DNA of 64,000 nt. Source: Cafeteria roenbergensis. Taxonomy: Eukaryota > Sar > Bigyra > Bicosoecida > Cafeteriaceae. Position 1 is the first letter of the stretch. Each line of letters opens with the position of its first letter. This document shows positions 19,763 to 31,500 of this stretch, in pieces. The stretch spans positions 1 to 64,000 of the forward strand of contig VLTN01000024.1 in the NCBI GenBank assembly GCA_008330645.1, in the 5' to 3' direction. A program made the position numbers and the translations under genes. The notes beneath the pieces are model-generated. The model did not search any database, had not been told where the DNA came from, and saw only the letters and a list, made by a program, of their open reading frames with translations.

Positions 19763-22700
19763 TCAAATCACCCCCAGGACGTCGTGCTCGCCGTCCTCAG
19801 AGGCGACCTCCCCGGCTCTGCCACCGCGCCACACACCGGCAGCCGTGGCCTTCTCGTCACCCCCAGCGCCGCTCGTGCCTAGCGAGGTGCCGTCTCTCGC
19901 CGCCCGCCCCAGACCGTCACTGGGCAAGCCTTGAGCAGCGCCGCGGCCGCTGCAACGGCCGCCGACGGCGCCTGGGCCGCCGCCCGTGCCTCTGGCTTCG
20001 CTGACTGCGCCGTCGACCACCCAGGGCTCCGCGCGCACCGTATCCGACGCGGCAGCATCCGCTGAGATACCGCTCGGGCGCCCCGCCCGGGGAACTGCTC
20101 CAGCCATGACCGCTGCCGCCCTCGCCGCCCCCATGTAGTCGGCGACGCGTCGCTCGGCGTCCAACGCCGCGGCCGCGGCCGCAGCGGTCGACAGGGCCCG
20201 CCCACGCTCTTGATCGGATCGCCCTGCTCCCTCGCTCCACCCGCCGCCTCCCCCGCTGCGGCTGCGGCTGCGGCTGCGACCGCCACTGCTGGTGGTGTCG
20301 CGACCGCCACTGCGGCTGGAATCACGACTGCCGCTGCGACTCCTCGCCCCTGCTGCGACGACAACGTCCCCCCTGCCGGCCTCTGCATCCCCTCCGGATG
20401 GCGGAAGGCACGCGGTGCCCCCGTGCTCACTGCTTGCGTGCGAGCCTGCGAGTGATGCGCCGGCCACTCGCCGGCCACCGCCGTCGGCAGCGTCAGCGCA
20501 GTCCTGCTCCCACAGGCCGTCACGAGCGTCGGCATGCTGCGGCGCCTGTGGCCCTGATCTGCCAGCCGATCGTTCCACTGGCTCGTCACGATCTTGCCAC
20601 CCGCGCGGTGGGTTGCCGCCGTCGGCCTGGGCGGTCCAAGCTCGGGGCATTTGCTCGCGGTTTCGCCTGTCCGCTGCGGCAGCTGCCTGGCTCGGCCACG
20701 CGCGGCGCAGTCCAAGCACCTCCAGCAGCGGCCCTGCCCCAGTCGTGTCCTCCTCGTCGTCCATGGCGGCAAGCACTGCAATGTTTGCCCCGATGCAGCA
20801 GCAGCCGAAGCAGCAGCTGTACCCCGCAAGCAGGTACCCCACGCCCAGCAGCGCGCTCGCCACGAACCAGTGATGCATCGCGAAGGCGAACCCTTCCAGC
20901 TGGGCCTCTAGCCGCAGCTCGCCGGTCAGCACCCTCGCCTCCCGGCTGGATACTGAGGCGCGGACGGTGGTCAGTGGGGCCTCCGGAGGGTCCACGAAAC
21001 CGTCCGCGCACCGCCGGCGGACCGATCCTTCCGACGGTAGAGCCCATCGGGCCCCGGGGAGCAGAGCCCGCAGCAGGTCCTCCGAAGCCGAAACCGCCCA
21101 GTGTTGCCGCCGCAGCTGGAATGGCGACGAGCAGCGCGCCAGCAGCTCTGCCCGTGGGCCCAGCAGCTCCAACTGGGCCATGAAGACGCCGGCGCCGAAC
21201 ACCTCGTCGACCCCTCTCTCCCTGCCGAGGGACGTCGGCGTGTGCAGCAGCAGCACCACATCGTAGCCTTGGTTGGGGACGAGCAGCCGGTCGACGTCCC
21301 TCGGAGCGGTGGAACGCATGCTCGAAGTGGCCTGCCAAGGCTCTACCCGTGTCGACCGGACGCGCGAAACCGCGACGGGGCTCCCCGGGGGCGCGATCGA
21401 GGAAGCGGCCGCCGCCGCCTCGAACGGGCTGACCACGTGAGCGGGCAGCGGGGACGGCGCTGGCAGCACCCCTCCCCCTCCGGCGCTCGCCGCCCACAGG
21501 GCCCACGAGCCATGGGGCAGCGGGGGCAGCGCGAAGAGCAGGAACGCCGCCGGGCGTGTCAGCGTCCACCATGCCGCCTCGAGGACCCACATCACAGGCA
21601 GAGCAAGCACCCTCCCAGTCCACCACAGCGCCGCCACTAGCCATCGAGCTCCAGACCACAGGACTGCGAGCGCGCTGCTCACCGCAGACACGCCAGCATG
21701 CAGGGCAGAGCCAACGTCGACCTCTGGAAGCCCCGCCCCATCGTCGCCAGCGCGCTGGCCGGCGTCGTCCCTTGCCCTAGCCGGCTCGCCATGGTCAGCT
21801 CTGCCAACAGAGCCGGGTTCAGCGACGAGCGAAGCGCGCTGACGACCGGCCGCGTGGGCGGGGCGAGGCAGCGCCGTAGGCACGCCCGCGTCGCTCCCAG
21901 GCTGCTGGTCCACAGGCAGGGTGCTGGCCTCGGCGGCCGAGGACGAGGCTTCCAACGACAGGGCACCCGCGGCCTCGGCCGCCGCGACGGCGGTGCCGGC
22001 GCCCCCGCTAGCCGCAGCGGGCGCAGCAGCATCAGCGGGCTCTACAAAGGCAGCGTCTGCAGCCGCTGCAGCCTCTGGGAATCCCAGGCCGTCCGAGGGC
22101 GAGGGCACCCCCCTGTTCGCGGTCGCGGCTCCGCCTGGAAGCGCGCCAGCGCCGTCGAGGTGACGGGAGGGTCCCGCCCGCTCGGCGTAGCGCGCGGTGC
22201 TGCCATCGGGAAGCGCCACCAGCGTTTCGGACTCCGGGCGCAATTCCGAGCTCATGCTGGCGCTAGCCTCCGGCTCAGGGCTCTGCTGCTCTGGCAGAGG
22301 CATCGGCGGCTCTGCTGGAAGAGCCAACCCGCCGGTCGCTGCCGCATCCGCCGAGGCGAGCGGCGGGTGCCTCGACTTCGCGTTTGGCGCGGGTGCGGAC
22401 GGCGGCCTTGCCCAGTGGCGGGGACTCGGGAAGTCGGTGGGGTCTGTGGCGTAGGCTGGCGGAAGGGCCCCCGCGATGAGGGCAACGCCGCCCGACAGGC
22501 CCCGCTGGTCGCTGTATGCGGCAGCGACGTCGGCTGGTAGGATGGCGCTGTTCCTGAGCGCAGGCACGCCGTCCTGGTGAGGATACTGGAAGGTGAGGGG
22601 GAACGAGTGGGTGACCTGGGGCACCGTGGCCATGTACAGGAGGACGTACGTGACCAGGGCAAAGAGCAGGGCGGCGATGCCGACACAGCACGCCTGAACC

Positions 22701-23180
22701 GCCACGAGAAAGAGACGAAGGGCCCACACGGCGATGGAAAGCAGCACCTGCGATTGCACGCGCGCGCGCTTGGGACATCGCGGCGGGAAGCACCTGTGGC
22801 GCTGACGGCATGGCTGGCAAGACGGGCGGCGGCGTCCCTCATCGTCGCTGCGGCGAGTCGACAAACCTGCGCAAGCTGGCGAGGCGAGGCTCCCGAGAAG
22901 CGGCGACGCAGGCACAGACGCCCACAGCTCACCTGCCACACCTGCGCGCGAAGGGCAGCCACCTGCGCCTCCAAGCGGACGCGGTACCCATCCGTGGCCT
23001 GCGTTGACAGCGGCTCGGAGGCGGGGCGGTAGGGGGAGGGGGGGACTCACACTGAGAGCGTCGCGGCAGCTGGCAGCGTTGCCTCGCAACACACTCCTCG
23101 TGCCCCCAAAGGGCGCCTCGTCTCACCTGGCGGACGGGCGCGAGCAGTGCCCGCGCGACACCGACGACGGCGGCCCGCAT
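19763..23180 (-). CDS. BSCL2: Seipin, greatly enlarged
   Basis: ER protein that organises lipid-droplet assembly. Exon 1 (23180-23127) encodes MRAAVVGVARALLAPVRQ, an amphipathic N-terminal helix. A 379-bp intron (GTGAGA donor, phase 0) leads to exon 2 (22747-19763), 1,012 aa in total. Exon 2 opens with the first membrane helix, then the seipin hallmark TVPQVTHSFPLTFQYPHQDG (family: P.VSH..P.HF.Y). After an insertion of about 420 residues comes the lumenal beta-sandwich: NQGYDVVLLLHTPTS, GVFMAQLELLGPRAELLARC and LTGELRLEAQLEGFAFAM, then a second membrane helix FVASALLGVGYLLAGYSCCF. The tail (about 690-1012) is disordered with an SR/RS-rich stretch. The insertion contains a Trp-rich hydrophobic segment (LAVLWSGARWLVAALWWTGR, about residues 385-435) that could be one or two extra membrane passes. 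Seipins are usually 300-550 aa. Confidence 0.82.
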
Positions 23181-23359
23181 CCCTGGCCCTCCTGCCACGG
23201 GGAGTGGCGATAGCGCCGCGGTCGGAAATGGCAAACATTGAGCAGAGCTCGCTGCCAGAGGCACTCCTGGGCCTCACATTCGCCCGCGTGCACCGCCGCA
23301 GGCAGCGGGGCTTCCTCCCAGGCAAATTATCGGCGCGGTGCTCTGTGGGGGGCAGCATC
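23181..23359. promoter_or_regulatory. Short divergent spacer, seipin / importin
   Basis: The start codons are 179 bp apart. It contains an ATG at 23228 with a 64-codon open frame overlapping the importin start. I read it as leader sequence, because the importin start at 23360 is the one that joins the downstream exons in phase. Confidence 0.4.
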
Positions 23360-26300
23360 ATGGGAGATTCGGTCACGGTGGAGGCTGCCAGGGCGGCTTT
23401 TGCCTCGGCTGCGACGTGAGACGTGGCGGCCCAGCGCAGAAATACCCCTCCCCACGGCTGCCCCGTGCGTCTACGACCCGAAGTCTCAGCCCATTCATGA
23501 CCTTCTTGTGCGCTTCCGCATCGCAGCGACCCCCGGGCGTCGTCGGCCTGGATTAACGCGGCCATCGGCGTGCCCTCCTTCTGGGATGTGTCCACCTCCC
23601 TCGTGACGGACCCTGAGCACGGCGAGCGCGCAAGTGCTGCAATCCTCGCCATGGTGAGTTACCCGCTGCTTACCTTTCGTACTCGGGCCCCATCCCCCCC
23701 GCTCCCGCACCCGCAACCACGTCCCACCGGCGCCCAGCCTGCATGCTGCCCGCCGCGCCGCCACTAGCCTCCTTCCCCACCCCCACCCCCTCCCGCCGTG
23801 AAACCGCGCCCTTTCCCGCCCGCAGAGCCGGCGCGCCTGGCGCTCGTACCCAGCAACCGCTCGCCACGACCGCCTGCGCGGCCTCAGCAACTTCTTGTCA
23901 GTCGTCGCCACCGGCTCTGCCGGGGCCAGCGCGACGAGCATCCGCTTTCTGGCGCAGGCCCTGGCCTCTGCTGCTGCGCTGACGTCTCCCGAGGCGGTGG
24001 GCGGCTTCATTGACCTGGCCACCGGCCTGGGAACCGGCTCTGCCGGCCACTCTGGCTCCGCCGGCGGGGCGGCGCACCCTGCCGCTGCGCTGGTGGGCGT
24101 GGAGCTCATCGCCGGCCTGGCGACTGAGTGTCTGAGCCGGCCTCACGTGCACAGGGCCGCGGTCGAGGGAGCCGTGGCCTCTCGGCTGCCAGCCGTGCTC
24201 GCCACGCTGGAGGTGGGGATGGCGCCGCACGCGAGCTCGGCAGCCCTGGCTTTCGGCGCCGGGTCGCAGCCGGGGCTGCCGGCCGTGGGGGCGGATGCGT
24301 CGCTCGCTCTGGACGCGCTGTCAGCCATGGCGCTGCGGCCGGTGACCCTGGCGTCGCTCACAGCCAGCGGGCCGTCGCTCCTGCACCGCTGCGCGGCCGC
24401 TTTAGCCACCACCAGCGCCGGCGTGGCCCGCGCTGCTGGGCTGGCGCTCTCAGACCTCGCATCGGGCTCTCGCGACAGCTCTGCAGCCACGATCGCGGCT
24501 CTCGACGGGCTCTGCGCGATCGTCGGGTCCTTCCGACCGAGGCTGCTGGCGACGATGGCGGCCGCCGACGCCGACCAGTACGGCTCCGACGCGCACCTGG
24601 CCAAGACACTCTGCATGGCGGCGTCCGCGGCCGTGACCGCGCGGCTGGCTCTGCCCGGCGTGCCCGGCTCTGCAAGGTCAATCGACCCGGCTCTGCACCT
24701 GCTGCGTTCCGCAATGGACTCGTCGTGCCCGGCGGTGCTGCACAGCGCTTGCGAGGCGTGGCCAGCAGTCGCGGCTCTGCCAACCTCTGACAGGGAGGCA
24801 CTGCTTCCCGGGGGCGGGCTGACGTCGATCCTTCCAGCCCTGCTGCGCGGGTGCTCGCTCCCGGAGACTGCTGCGGCGTGGGACGGTGAGGGTCTGCTCG
24901 GCGTAGCGGGGGCGCCATGTGCCGCGCGAGCCCGGCCTGCCAGTCGCGCTTCGGCCGCGCGAGCCCGGCCTGCCAGTCGCGCTTCGGCCGCGCGGCCCTG
25001 CGGTGCTGTGCTTAACCTCGTGGGGTGCGTGCCTGCCGATGGCGCAGTCGCTGGTGCTGGATGGCGCGGGTTGATTCGGGAAGCCCTGCATGGTTGGCGC
25101 GGTCCTTGGCAACGCCGCTCGTTCGTTCGCCTCTCCCCGTGCCGTGCCCCTCAGCCCGCGCGAGATGCGCCCGATCCATGCGTACGAGTGTCCCCCCCCC
25201 CCCCTTCCCAACTACCCGCCCCCCCCCCCACTTCCCAACTAAAGCCCCACCCCCCACCCCCCCCCTTCTGCACCCCGCTGTGTTTTGTTTGCTGGCCTGT
25301 GACGCGCAGAGGAAGAGACGTCGGCGTTCAACGAGTTTCGCGAGCAGGCAGGATCTGCGGCCCTGCAGGCGGTGTACACTTCCAGCCCAGCCCACTTCTT
25401 CGCGTCGCTGGGCGCCACGCTCGAGATGGCGCCCGAAGCCGGTTGGCAGACGGCGGAGGCGGTGGTGTTTGCGGCGAGGACGGTGGCGATGGAGGCTAAG
25501 CCGCGGCTGCGGGGCCTGGCCAGCGCCGTGGGGAAGCCGCGGCCTTCAGGGTCGGGCGATCTTGTGGCAGAGCTTTCGGCAGAGCTGGAGGGGACGACGG
25601 CGTTTTTAGACGCCGTGTTCAGGGCGTGAGGCGCGGCGCGTGACGGCCGCTGCTCCCGGACGGGCTCGGTTTGCCGGGCCGAGTGCATCGTGCTGCGCAC
25701 CGGTGGGCGATGGGTCTGGCTCTGCCGTGCTGTGACTGTGACTCGCCACCCTTGCCCTGCTGCGCCTTGCTTCCCTGCTTCGAGCGCGGCCCGCAGCATC
25801 GCCGCCCGGTCGGCTCTGATGACGGCTGCCCCTGCGCTGGTGGGCAGCTGCTGTCGCCTCGTCGCGTCCTATGCTGCATGGCTCTGCAAGCGGCACGACC
25901 TCGTTTGTGGCGTGAGCCACTTTGCCATCACGGCTCTGCAGGACCCTACCAGCCGGAGTGCAGCCGGGGCGGCCCTCTCCACGCTCAGCTTCCGCGCGGC
26001 CGGTTGCCTCGCCGCGTGTGCTGACCCGCCCATCGCGCGCCTGCTGGTGGGTGGCCTGGAGGGCACTCTGAGCACGTGCTTGGGGGCGACGCTTGACGGA
26101 GCGGCCGGGCTCCAGCTGATGGAGGAGCTTGTGGCGACGAGTGTGCGCCTTTGCGCGGCTCTGCCTGCCGGCCAGATGTCTGCTGCGCGACTCGCGCTCG
26201 GCCCGGTTGTGACCCGCCTCGAGGCAGGGGCGTCGCTGGGACCGCTGGCAGTGTCACGCCTGGTGTCGCTTGCGGGCACAGCGGTTCGGTTTGCGCCCCG

Positions 26301-27528
26301 CGAGCCCAAAAAGGGCTATGGGGGCCGGGCCGCAGACGCTGCCGGGTCGGGCGGGGCCGCGGGTGCCGCCGGGGCTGCCGGCAGCGGCGATGACTGCGTC
26401 ACTGCAGCGTCGCTGGCAGCGTGGATCTGGCCGGGCGTTGCAACGGCAACTGCGTCCGTGCAGGCCGCAGCAGGAAGTGATGTTGACGCGATGGAGGACG
26501 TGTCCGCCGCCGTCGGCGACGCAATCGGCACAATCGTGAGGACAGCCGGCGCGTCGCTGGGCCCTGCGCTGCCTCTCCTCGTGGGAACGGCGCTGGACGG
26601 CTTCGACCGCACTCTGATGCCGACGTTTGTTGAGGCGGTGGGCGCGGTGTGCGAGCAGTTCGGGCCGTCGGGGGACGCAGCGGTGCATGGCCAGATTGCG
26701 ACGTGGCTTGACCGCGTCATGACTCGCGCGGGACCCGCCATCGATGCCTTTTCTGCTGCGAAGCAGGCGGCTGCCGCTGCTGCTGCATCTGGTGCTGCCG
26801 CTGGCGCTGGCGCTGCCGTTGCCGCTGGCAGCGCGGGCGCCTCTGGGGCCGGTGCGGCGGCTGCAGCGCCGGACACCGCGGCCGGGGTGATGGAGCTGCT
26901 GCGCGTCGCCTGCCTGTTCGCGCCTGCTGCTGTTGCGAGAATGACGACTCTGCGGGGTGCGGTTTCCCGCGCATCGAGCCTGATGGGGACGGCGGTGCAC
27001 CCTCGCGTGCTCGTCGCGGCCGCCGGCGTGATTGCGCGCACGGCGCAGATTGCAGCGCCCCAGGCGGGTGCTGGTCCCCCACGGGGTGTGGCGCCTGCCA
27101 GCTCGGACCAGCTGGCGAGCAGCCGGGGCGCCGTGTGGGCGGCGATTGGCCCGGAGGCCTCGGCGGCTGTGCGGGCGCTTGCGCGCTGCCCGGCGTGCCC
27201 GTTCCCGCTGGTCACGGACGCCAGCTCCCGGGGCTTGTGGGGCCTGGTCCGCGCATCTATGGCCGCAACGGCGGCCGCGGGGGGGTCCCCCACGGACGAC
27301 GCATGCGCGCGAGCACTTGTCGAAGCGTTTGCGGCCGCGGACTACCCCACCGTGACGCCGGACCTCAGTGCCGCGCACCGGCAGGCCGTTGCGCGAGCAC
27401 TGCTTGGTCTCGCGGTGGCCGCGGGAGACAACGAGGAGGAATTCGCGCTGCTTGCGGCCACCATGTTCGGCGTGGCGCGAGGGAAGACGGGCCTCGAAGA
27501 GCTCGCCTCGCTGCTTCGGTCGCCGTGA
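23360..27528 (+). CDS. Transportin-3/importin-13-type karyopherin
   Basis: HEAT-repeat nuclear transport receptor of the TNPO3/IPO13 (Mtr10/Kap111) group, which carries SR proteins and other cargo across the nuclear pore with Ran. Exons 23360-23415, 23527-23653, 23826-24885, 25310-25625 and 25797-27528 keep phase and give 1,096 aa (family 900-1,000). The N-terminus reads MGDSVTVEAARAAF, then SSAWINAAIGVPSFWDVSTS, the position of the family's ASxWLxxFQxSxxAWxVSD. In the middle, exon 4 begins EEETSAFNEFREQAGSAALQ (about residue 415), the acidic E-E-x-x-F-x-x-F-R segment typical of TNPO3/Mtr10. Alanine-rich helical pairs with conserved Leu spacing fill the rest. An Ala/Gly-rich low-complexity insertion lies at about 26760-26880. 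All donors are GTGAG. The choice between TNPO3 and IPO13 is not certain. Confidence 0.8.
24921..24986. repeat. 33-bp tandem duplication in importin intron
   Basis: Two perfect copies of a 33-bp unit (24921-24953, 24954-24986) plus a partial third, in the 424-bp intron 3 of the importin gene. The same intron carries long C-runs at about 25189-25265, which are likely hard to sequence. Confidence 0.9.
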
Positions 27529-27783
27529 GCCTTTGCTGCGGCGGGGCCGTGCGGGCCCCGCGAGTTGAGCCGCGTTGTGTGTGCGTGCCAGCACGGCGGC
27601 CGGATGCGCTTTTCGAACCCCTCCAGGTTCAACACAAATCTGCCCGCAACTGCGCGTCTCTCGTGCGGGTTTGATTTGTCCGCGAGAAGCGCTCGAGTCA
27701 ACACTCTGCCAGGGCATCGCCCGGCGCTGCAAACACCCCCCGCTTGCCGGGCCCCGGCGAAAGCGCGCGGCAGATCCTCGCCG

Positions 27784-28384
27784 ATGGCGGCTGCCGAGCC
27801 GCAGGTTTGTCCCTTTTGCGGCGACCACGTCCGGTGAGGCGGCCGGGGCTGGCCTGGGCGGCCAATGCGGGAGCCTCGGCTGCAAAGAAAAAACCGCGGC
27901 CGAGGCCTTTCCAGCCCGCCTGCTGCTCCCCCGCCCCTGATCCTGATGCGCTGCGTGCAGAGGAGACTTGAACCGGCATGCCAACGCTTGCGTCGACAGG
28001 CTCCGTGAGTCTCGTGGCAGCCCCGCTCGCTGAGGCCCGCTGGTCGGCGGCTCCCTCGCCAGCGCGCTTCAAGTCCCCAACCCGGCGCCCTCCCCGCTCG
28101 CAGTTGGAATAGATCGCGCCCCAGACAGGGCTCGTCCTGCGGCAGCCGTTGGGCGCCGACTCGGAGGCGCTCCTGGGGACGACGGCACGAGGCCAGGCGG
28201 TGAGACTCTTGCCAGCCTCCGAGTTGCAGGCAGCAGCGTTCTCAGCCGTTCCACACACGCGCACCCAACCTTTGCGAGGTGCGAGCTTGTGCGCGCCGAG
28301 CCGGGCCATCTTGCACCGCTGTCGGCCAGAGATCACTTCGTCTGCCGTTCTCCGACGCCTCAGGGGCGAGAGGGCCGCTGTTGA
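27784..28384 (+). CDS. Small UBZ-like zinc-finger protein (three tiny exons)
   Basis: Proposed gene of exons 27784-27833, 27961-28004 and 28104-28384, with donors GTGAGG and GTGAGT, acceptors ending GTGCAG and TCGCAG, and phases 2, 1 and stop fitting exactly; 124 aa. The first two exons join to CPFCGDHVRGDLNRHANACV. This is a C-x2-C-x9-H-x3-C finger, close to UBZ4-type ubiquitin-binding fingers (RAD18, SPRTN), whose pattern is CPxCxxxVxxxxINxHLDxC. The remaining ~95 residues are Arg/Ala/Pro-rich with no domain I recognise. Alternatives are an upstream part of the RBR-ligase gene that starts 140 bp downstream, or chance. The exact phase at two introns plus a complete finger assembled across an exon junction argue for a real gene. 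The finger subclass and function are inference. Confidence 0.55.
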
Positions 28385-28524
28385 GGCTGAACTAGCCCCA
28401 AGGCTGTGCAAGCGACGGACGGCATCGGCAAGTGCCCGCCGAGTGGCCCCCTACCCCTCCCGGGCGCCCTTATCCGAGCTTGCATGAACTACCCGCAGGA
28501 GGTCCTGCAGGTGGCGGGGGCACA

Positions 28525-31500
28525 ATGATCACGGAGATACTTGAGCTGCCACCGTTTGCCCCTAACCATGGGCGCAGCCGGAGTTCGTCCCCCTCCTCAC
28601 GGACCCCGCGGGGCCGCGCCCAAGTCAGTGTCAGTCCCGACACGCCATCCTACCGGCGATCTTGGCCTGGCGCTGTGCTGTACCTCCAGCTCGCCGGCGC
28701 GTACGGCATCCCCTCGCTCGACGTGCGCCCCGAGCGCGTGTCGGCGGTGCTGCAGGCCGAAGGCACCAGGATGATCATGGGCAGAGCCGTCAAGGCCCAG
28801 GACCCTGCGGTTGACTCCAGCGGGTGGGACACCTTCACGTTCCGCCGCACAGCCGGGCCGCTCCGCAGGCCGGGCGGCGACCCTGACTGCGCGCTGCTGA
28901 GAGCGGCCCAGCCCGTTCCGGATCTGGACAGTGACGGGGAGGAGGAGTGCGACGCCGGCGCCGAAGGGAGCGCGGCAGCTGGCTGGGCGTGCGGCATGGG
29001 CCCCTGCGGGGCCGCGGCCGCTGCCGAGGCGTCGGCTGAGGCAAGCGCGTGCAACTGCGGCCGCGAAGGCGGCTGCTCCGCTGGTGTGGGGCGTGGCTCT
29101 GCCCTGCAGGGCCTGGGCGCAGCTTTGTCGCCAAGCGCACCGCCGACTGTGGAGGCAGGGCGCGGGTGGTTCGGCTGGGGAGCCAAGCGTCCTGCCGCCG
29201 GCGACGGCTCTTCCAAGGCACACCACCGGCGCGTAGGTCCCTGGCCAAGGCCCCTGCCTTCCGCTGGGTCGCTCGCTGAAGCGGGGAACGCCGACGGCGG
29301 GTCCACCGCTGCCACAGCTGTGCGCGATGGGGCCTCTGCTGCAGAGCCCCGCGCAGGTGATGGCGGAGGCGCGGCGGCGGAGGCATCGGCCGCAGGCAGC
29401 GGCGGTCGTGACGGGCGCGGCACTGCCGCTGCCGCTGCCGCTGCCGCTGCCGCTGCCGCTGCCGCTGCCGGTGTCGCCGTTTCAGGTGTTGCGCCCGACA
29501 AAACTCAACCGCTGCTGGCTGCGCTGGCGTCGGCAGAAGCCACCGCCAAAGCGGCGATCGACGAGGTGCTGGCAATGGATGCCGTCGCGATTCCGCCCGA
29601 CCCTGCCAGGGGCCCTGCCAGCGAAATCTCCGCGCTGCTCGGGTTCACGCTTGGCGACGTCTCTTCCCGGGGCATGGGGTTTGCTACCAGGCCGAGCGAC
29701 GGAGGACTGGCGCGACGCGCCGCCATCGCCGCCACCCGTGCTGCTGGGACGGCGTCTTGGCTCGGCGGCGCTGGCGACGCCGGTGCCAGTGGGGGCTTCA
29801 ACCTGGCGTGGCCAGCCTCGGATGCCGCCTTTGCGTTTCACCAGTACTTTGCGGCAGACCGCGTGAGCGTGTTGCTTGAGAAGGCGCCATCGGTCACGGG
29901 CTTGCCGTCGCCTGGGCTGGTGGGCGAGGCCTCGTTTTCGCTGGGGGAGGTGCGACAGCGTGTCGCGTCACGTCTTGCCCGGGTCGGCGCCGGGTCGGAC
30001 TCGCGTCACCCCGCTTGGCACCGCCCAGGATGCGACCCGCTGCTGTGTGACGTGGCCCTGCCACTGTCCAAGGGTGGAGTGCTGGTTGTGCGAGTCACGC
30101 TTGTCACCGAGGACCTGGCTCTGCCGCTGGGACCCTTCGGCGAGACGCCCCTCCTTCGAGCCGCTTCGGGGGGCGAGCTGGCGCTCGTGCGGACTATTCA
30201 CGCCCTTGACAACGCCCACCCTGCGAAGGAGGCGGGAGTCTGCGGCGGACGCGCCGTGGCGACCGCGGACGGCAGGAGTGCGCTGCACTGCGCTGTGGCC
30301 GGCACCAGCCCGCACCACCGCGCCACAGCGCTTGAGCTGGTTGACCTCTGTGTCGCGTCGAGGAGCCAGATTGCCGCCAGGCCTTTCCAGGGCCCTGAGC
30401 GAGCCCTGCACCTGGCCGCCGGCGAGCCGAGCGCTACCGCCGCCCGCCTTCTCCCGCCGGTGGACATGCCCAGCGCCCCGCCTGCCATCACCAGCGCCGT
30501 GCTGCTCAACGCTCTCGCCGTGACTGCGGATGCCGATGCCCTGGCGCGGGGCAGGGTGGCCGGGCGCCTTCCGCACGAGGGGGACCGGCCGCATGTCCAG
30601 GTCGACACGACCAGCGCCTTTCGCAACAAACGGCGGCTCGTGGACATGGCAGCGACAGGTGGCGCTCTGCCGATAGCCAGCATGTTCGCGGCTCGGCTGG
30701 CGACTGCATGGGGCGCGCGGGCGAGCCACGAGATGATTTCTCCGTTCGCCCGGCTCTGCGCGGGGGGGCACTTGCCGTCGCTGAAGCACCTCTCAGGCGT
30801 CATGGGCTGGTCGGTCGCCGAGATGTGTGACCAGGCAGCGGACGACGGGACTACTGGCCTGATGCTGGCCTGCTCCAACGGACACCCCGCCACGGCGGCC
30901 TGGCTCCTCGCCGGGGGCGCAAACGTCAACGCGGCACGGCCGGGCGACGGCCTCACCGCGCTGCACGCGGCCGCCGCGTCGCGGGCCGGCGACGCAGTGT
31001 CGCTCAGGCTCTGCCAGATGCTCCTGGAGGCAGGGTGCTCGCAGGTGCTGGACCTCGACGGGCGATCGGCGCTGCTGGCGGCTGCGGAACGCGGGCACCC
31101 GCGGACTGTGCGGTTCCTGCTGCGAGCCGAGCGGAGCGCTGTCGGGCCCGGCGGCGGGGCGGCGGGTCCGCTGCTTCTCGCGCCTCTCGGGGCCGCGGCT
31201 CTGCGTCTGCGCCTGCTCGCCTTGGAGGAGAGCGGCATGCCCCTTGAGGAGAGCGAGGGCGTTGCGGGGCCGCGCGACGTCGGTCCCTGGCAGGGGCCGG
31301 CGGGCCTTGCGGGCGGGTTCGCGGCCAGGCGAGCCAAGGCGGCATCGCTGGGGCAGTGCCTGTGGTTGCTCAGCCGCGGGGTGGACGCCACGGTGGTTCG
31401 CAGGCAGCTCGCCATCGCTCACTCGATAGCGCACGACATGCTGCTGCGGCGGGTCAGGTACGAGGCGCCTGCCTCGGTGGGGCGCGTGGCTGCCGCCGCG

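Noticed and set aside
22750-23126. Several 44-52-bp mini-introns and small exons in the seipin 5' region
   Set aside because: Phases did not fit, and introns here are otherwise above 120 bp; one 379-bp intron (GTGAGA...TCGCAG) joins exon 1 to the first membrane helix in phase.
24886-25309. Importin frame reading through the intron (RPASRASAARARPASR...)
   Set aside because: The open stretch comes from the 33-bp duplication; splicing with a GTGAGG donor restores the conserved acidic EEE..F..FR segment.
27600-27700. Possible tRNA (TTCGAACCCCT box-B-like motif at about 27617)
   Set aside because: No A-box, acceptor stem or anticodon arm could be folded around it; GGTTCGA consensus not met.
28104-28525. 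UBZ-like exons as the 5' end of the RBR ligase
   Set aside because: The third exon has its own stop at 28384 in the phase set by the two introns, and the ligase has a good ATG at 28525; a joint transcript was not excluded.
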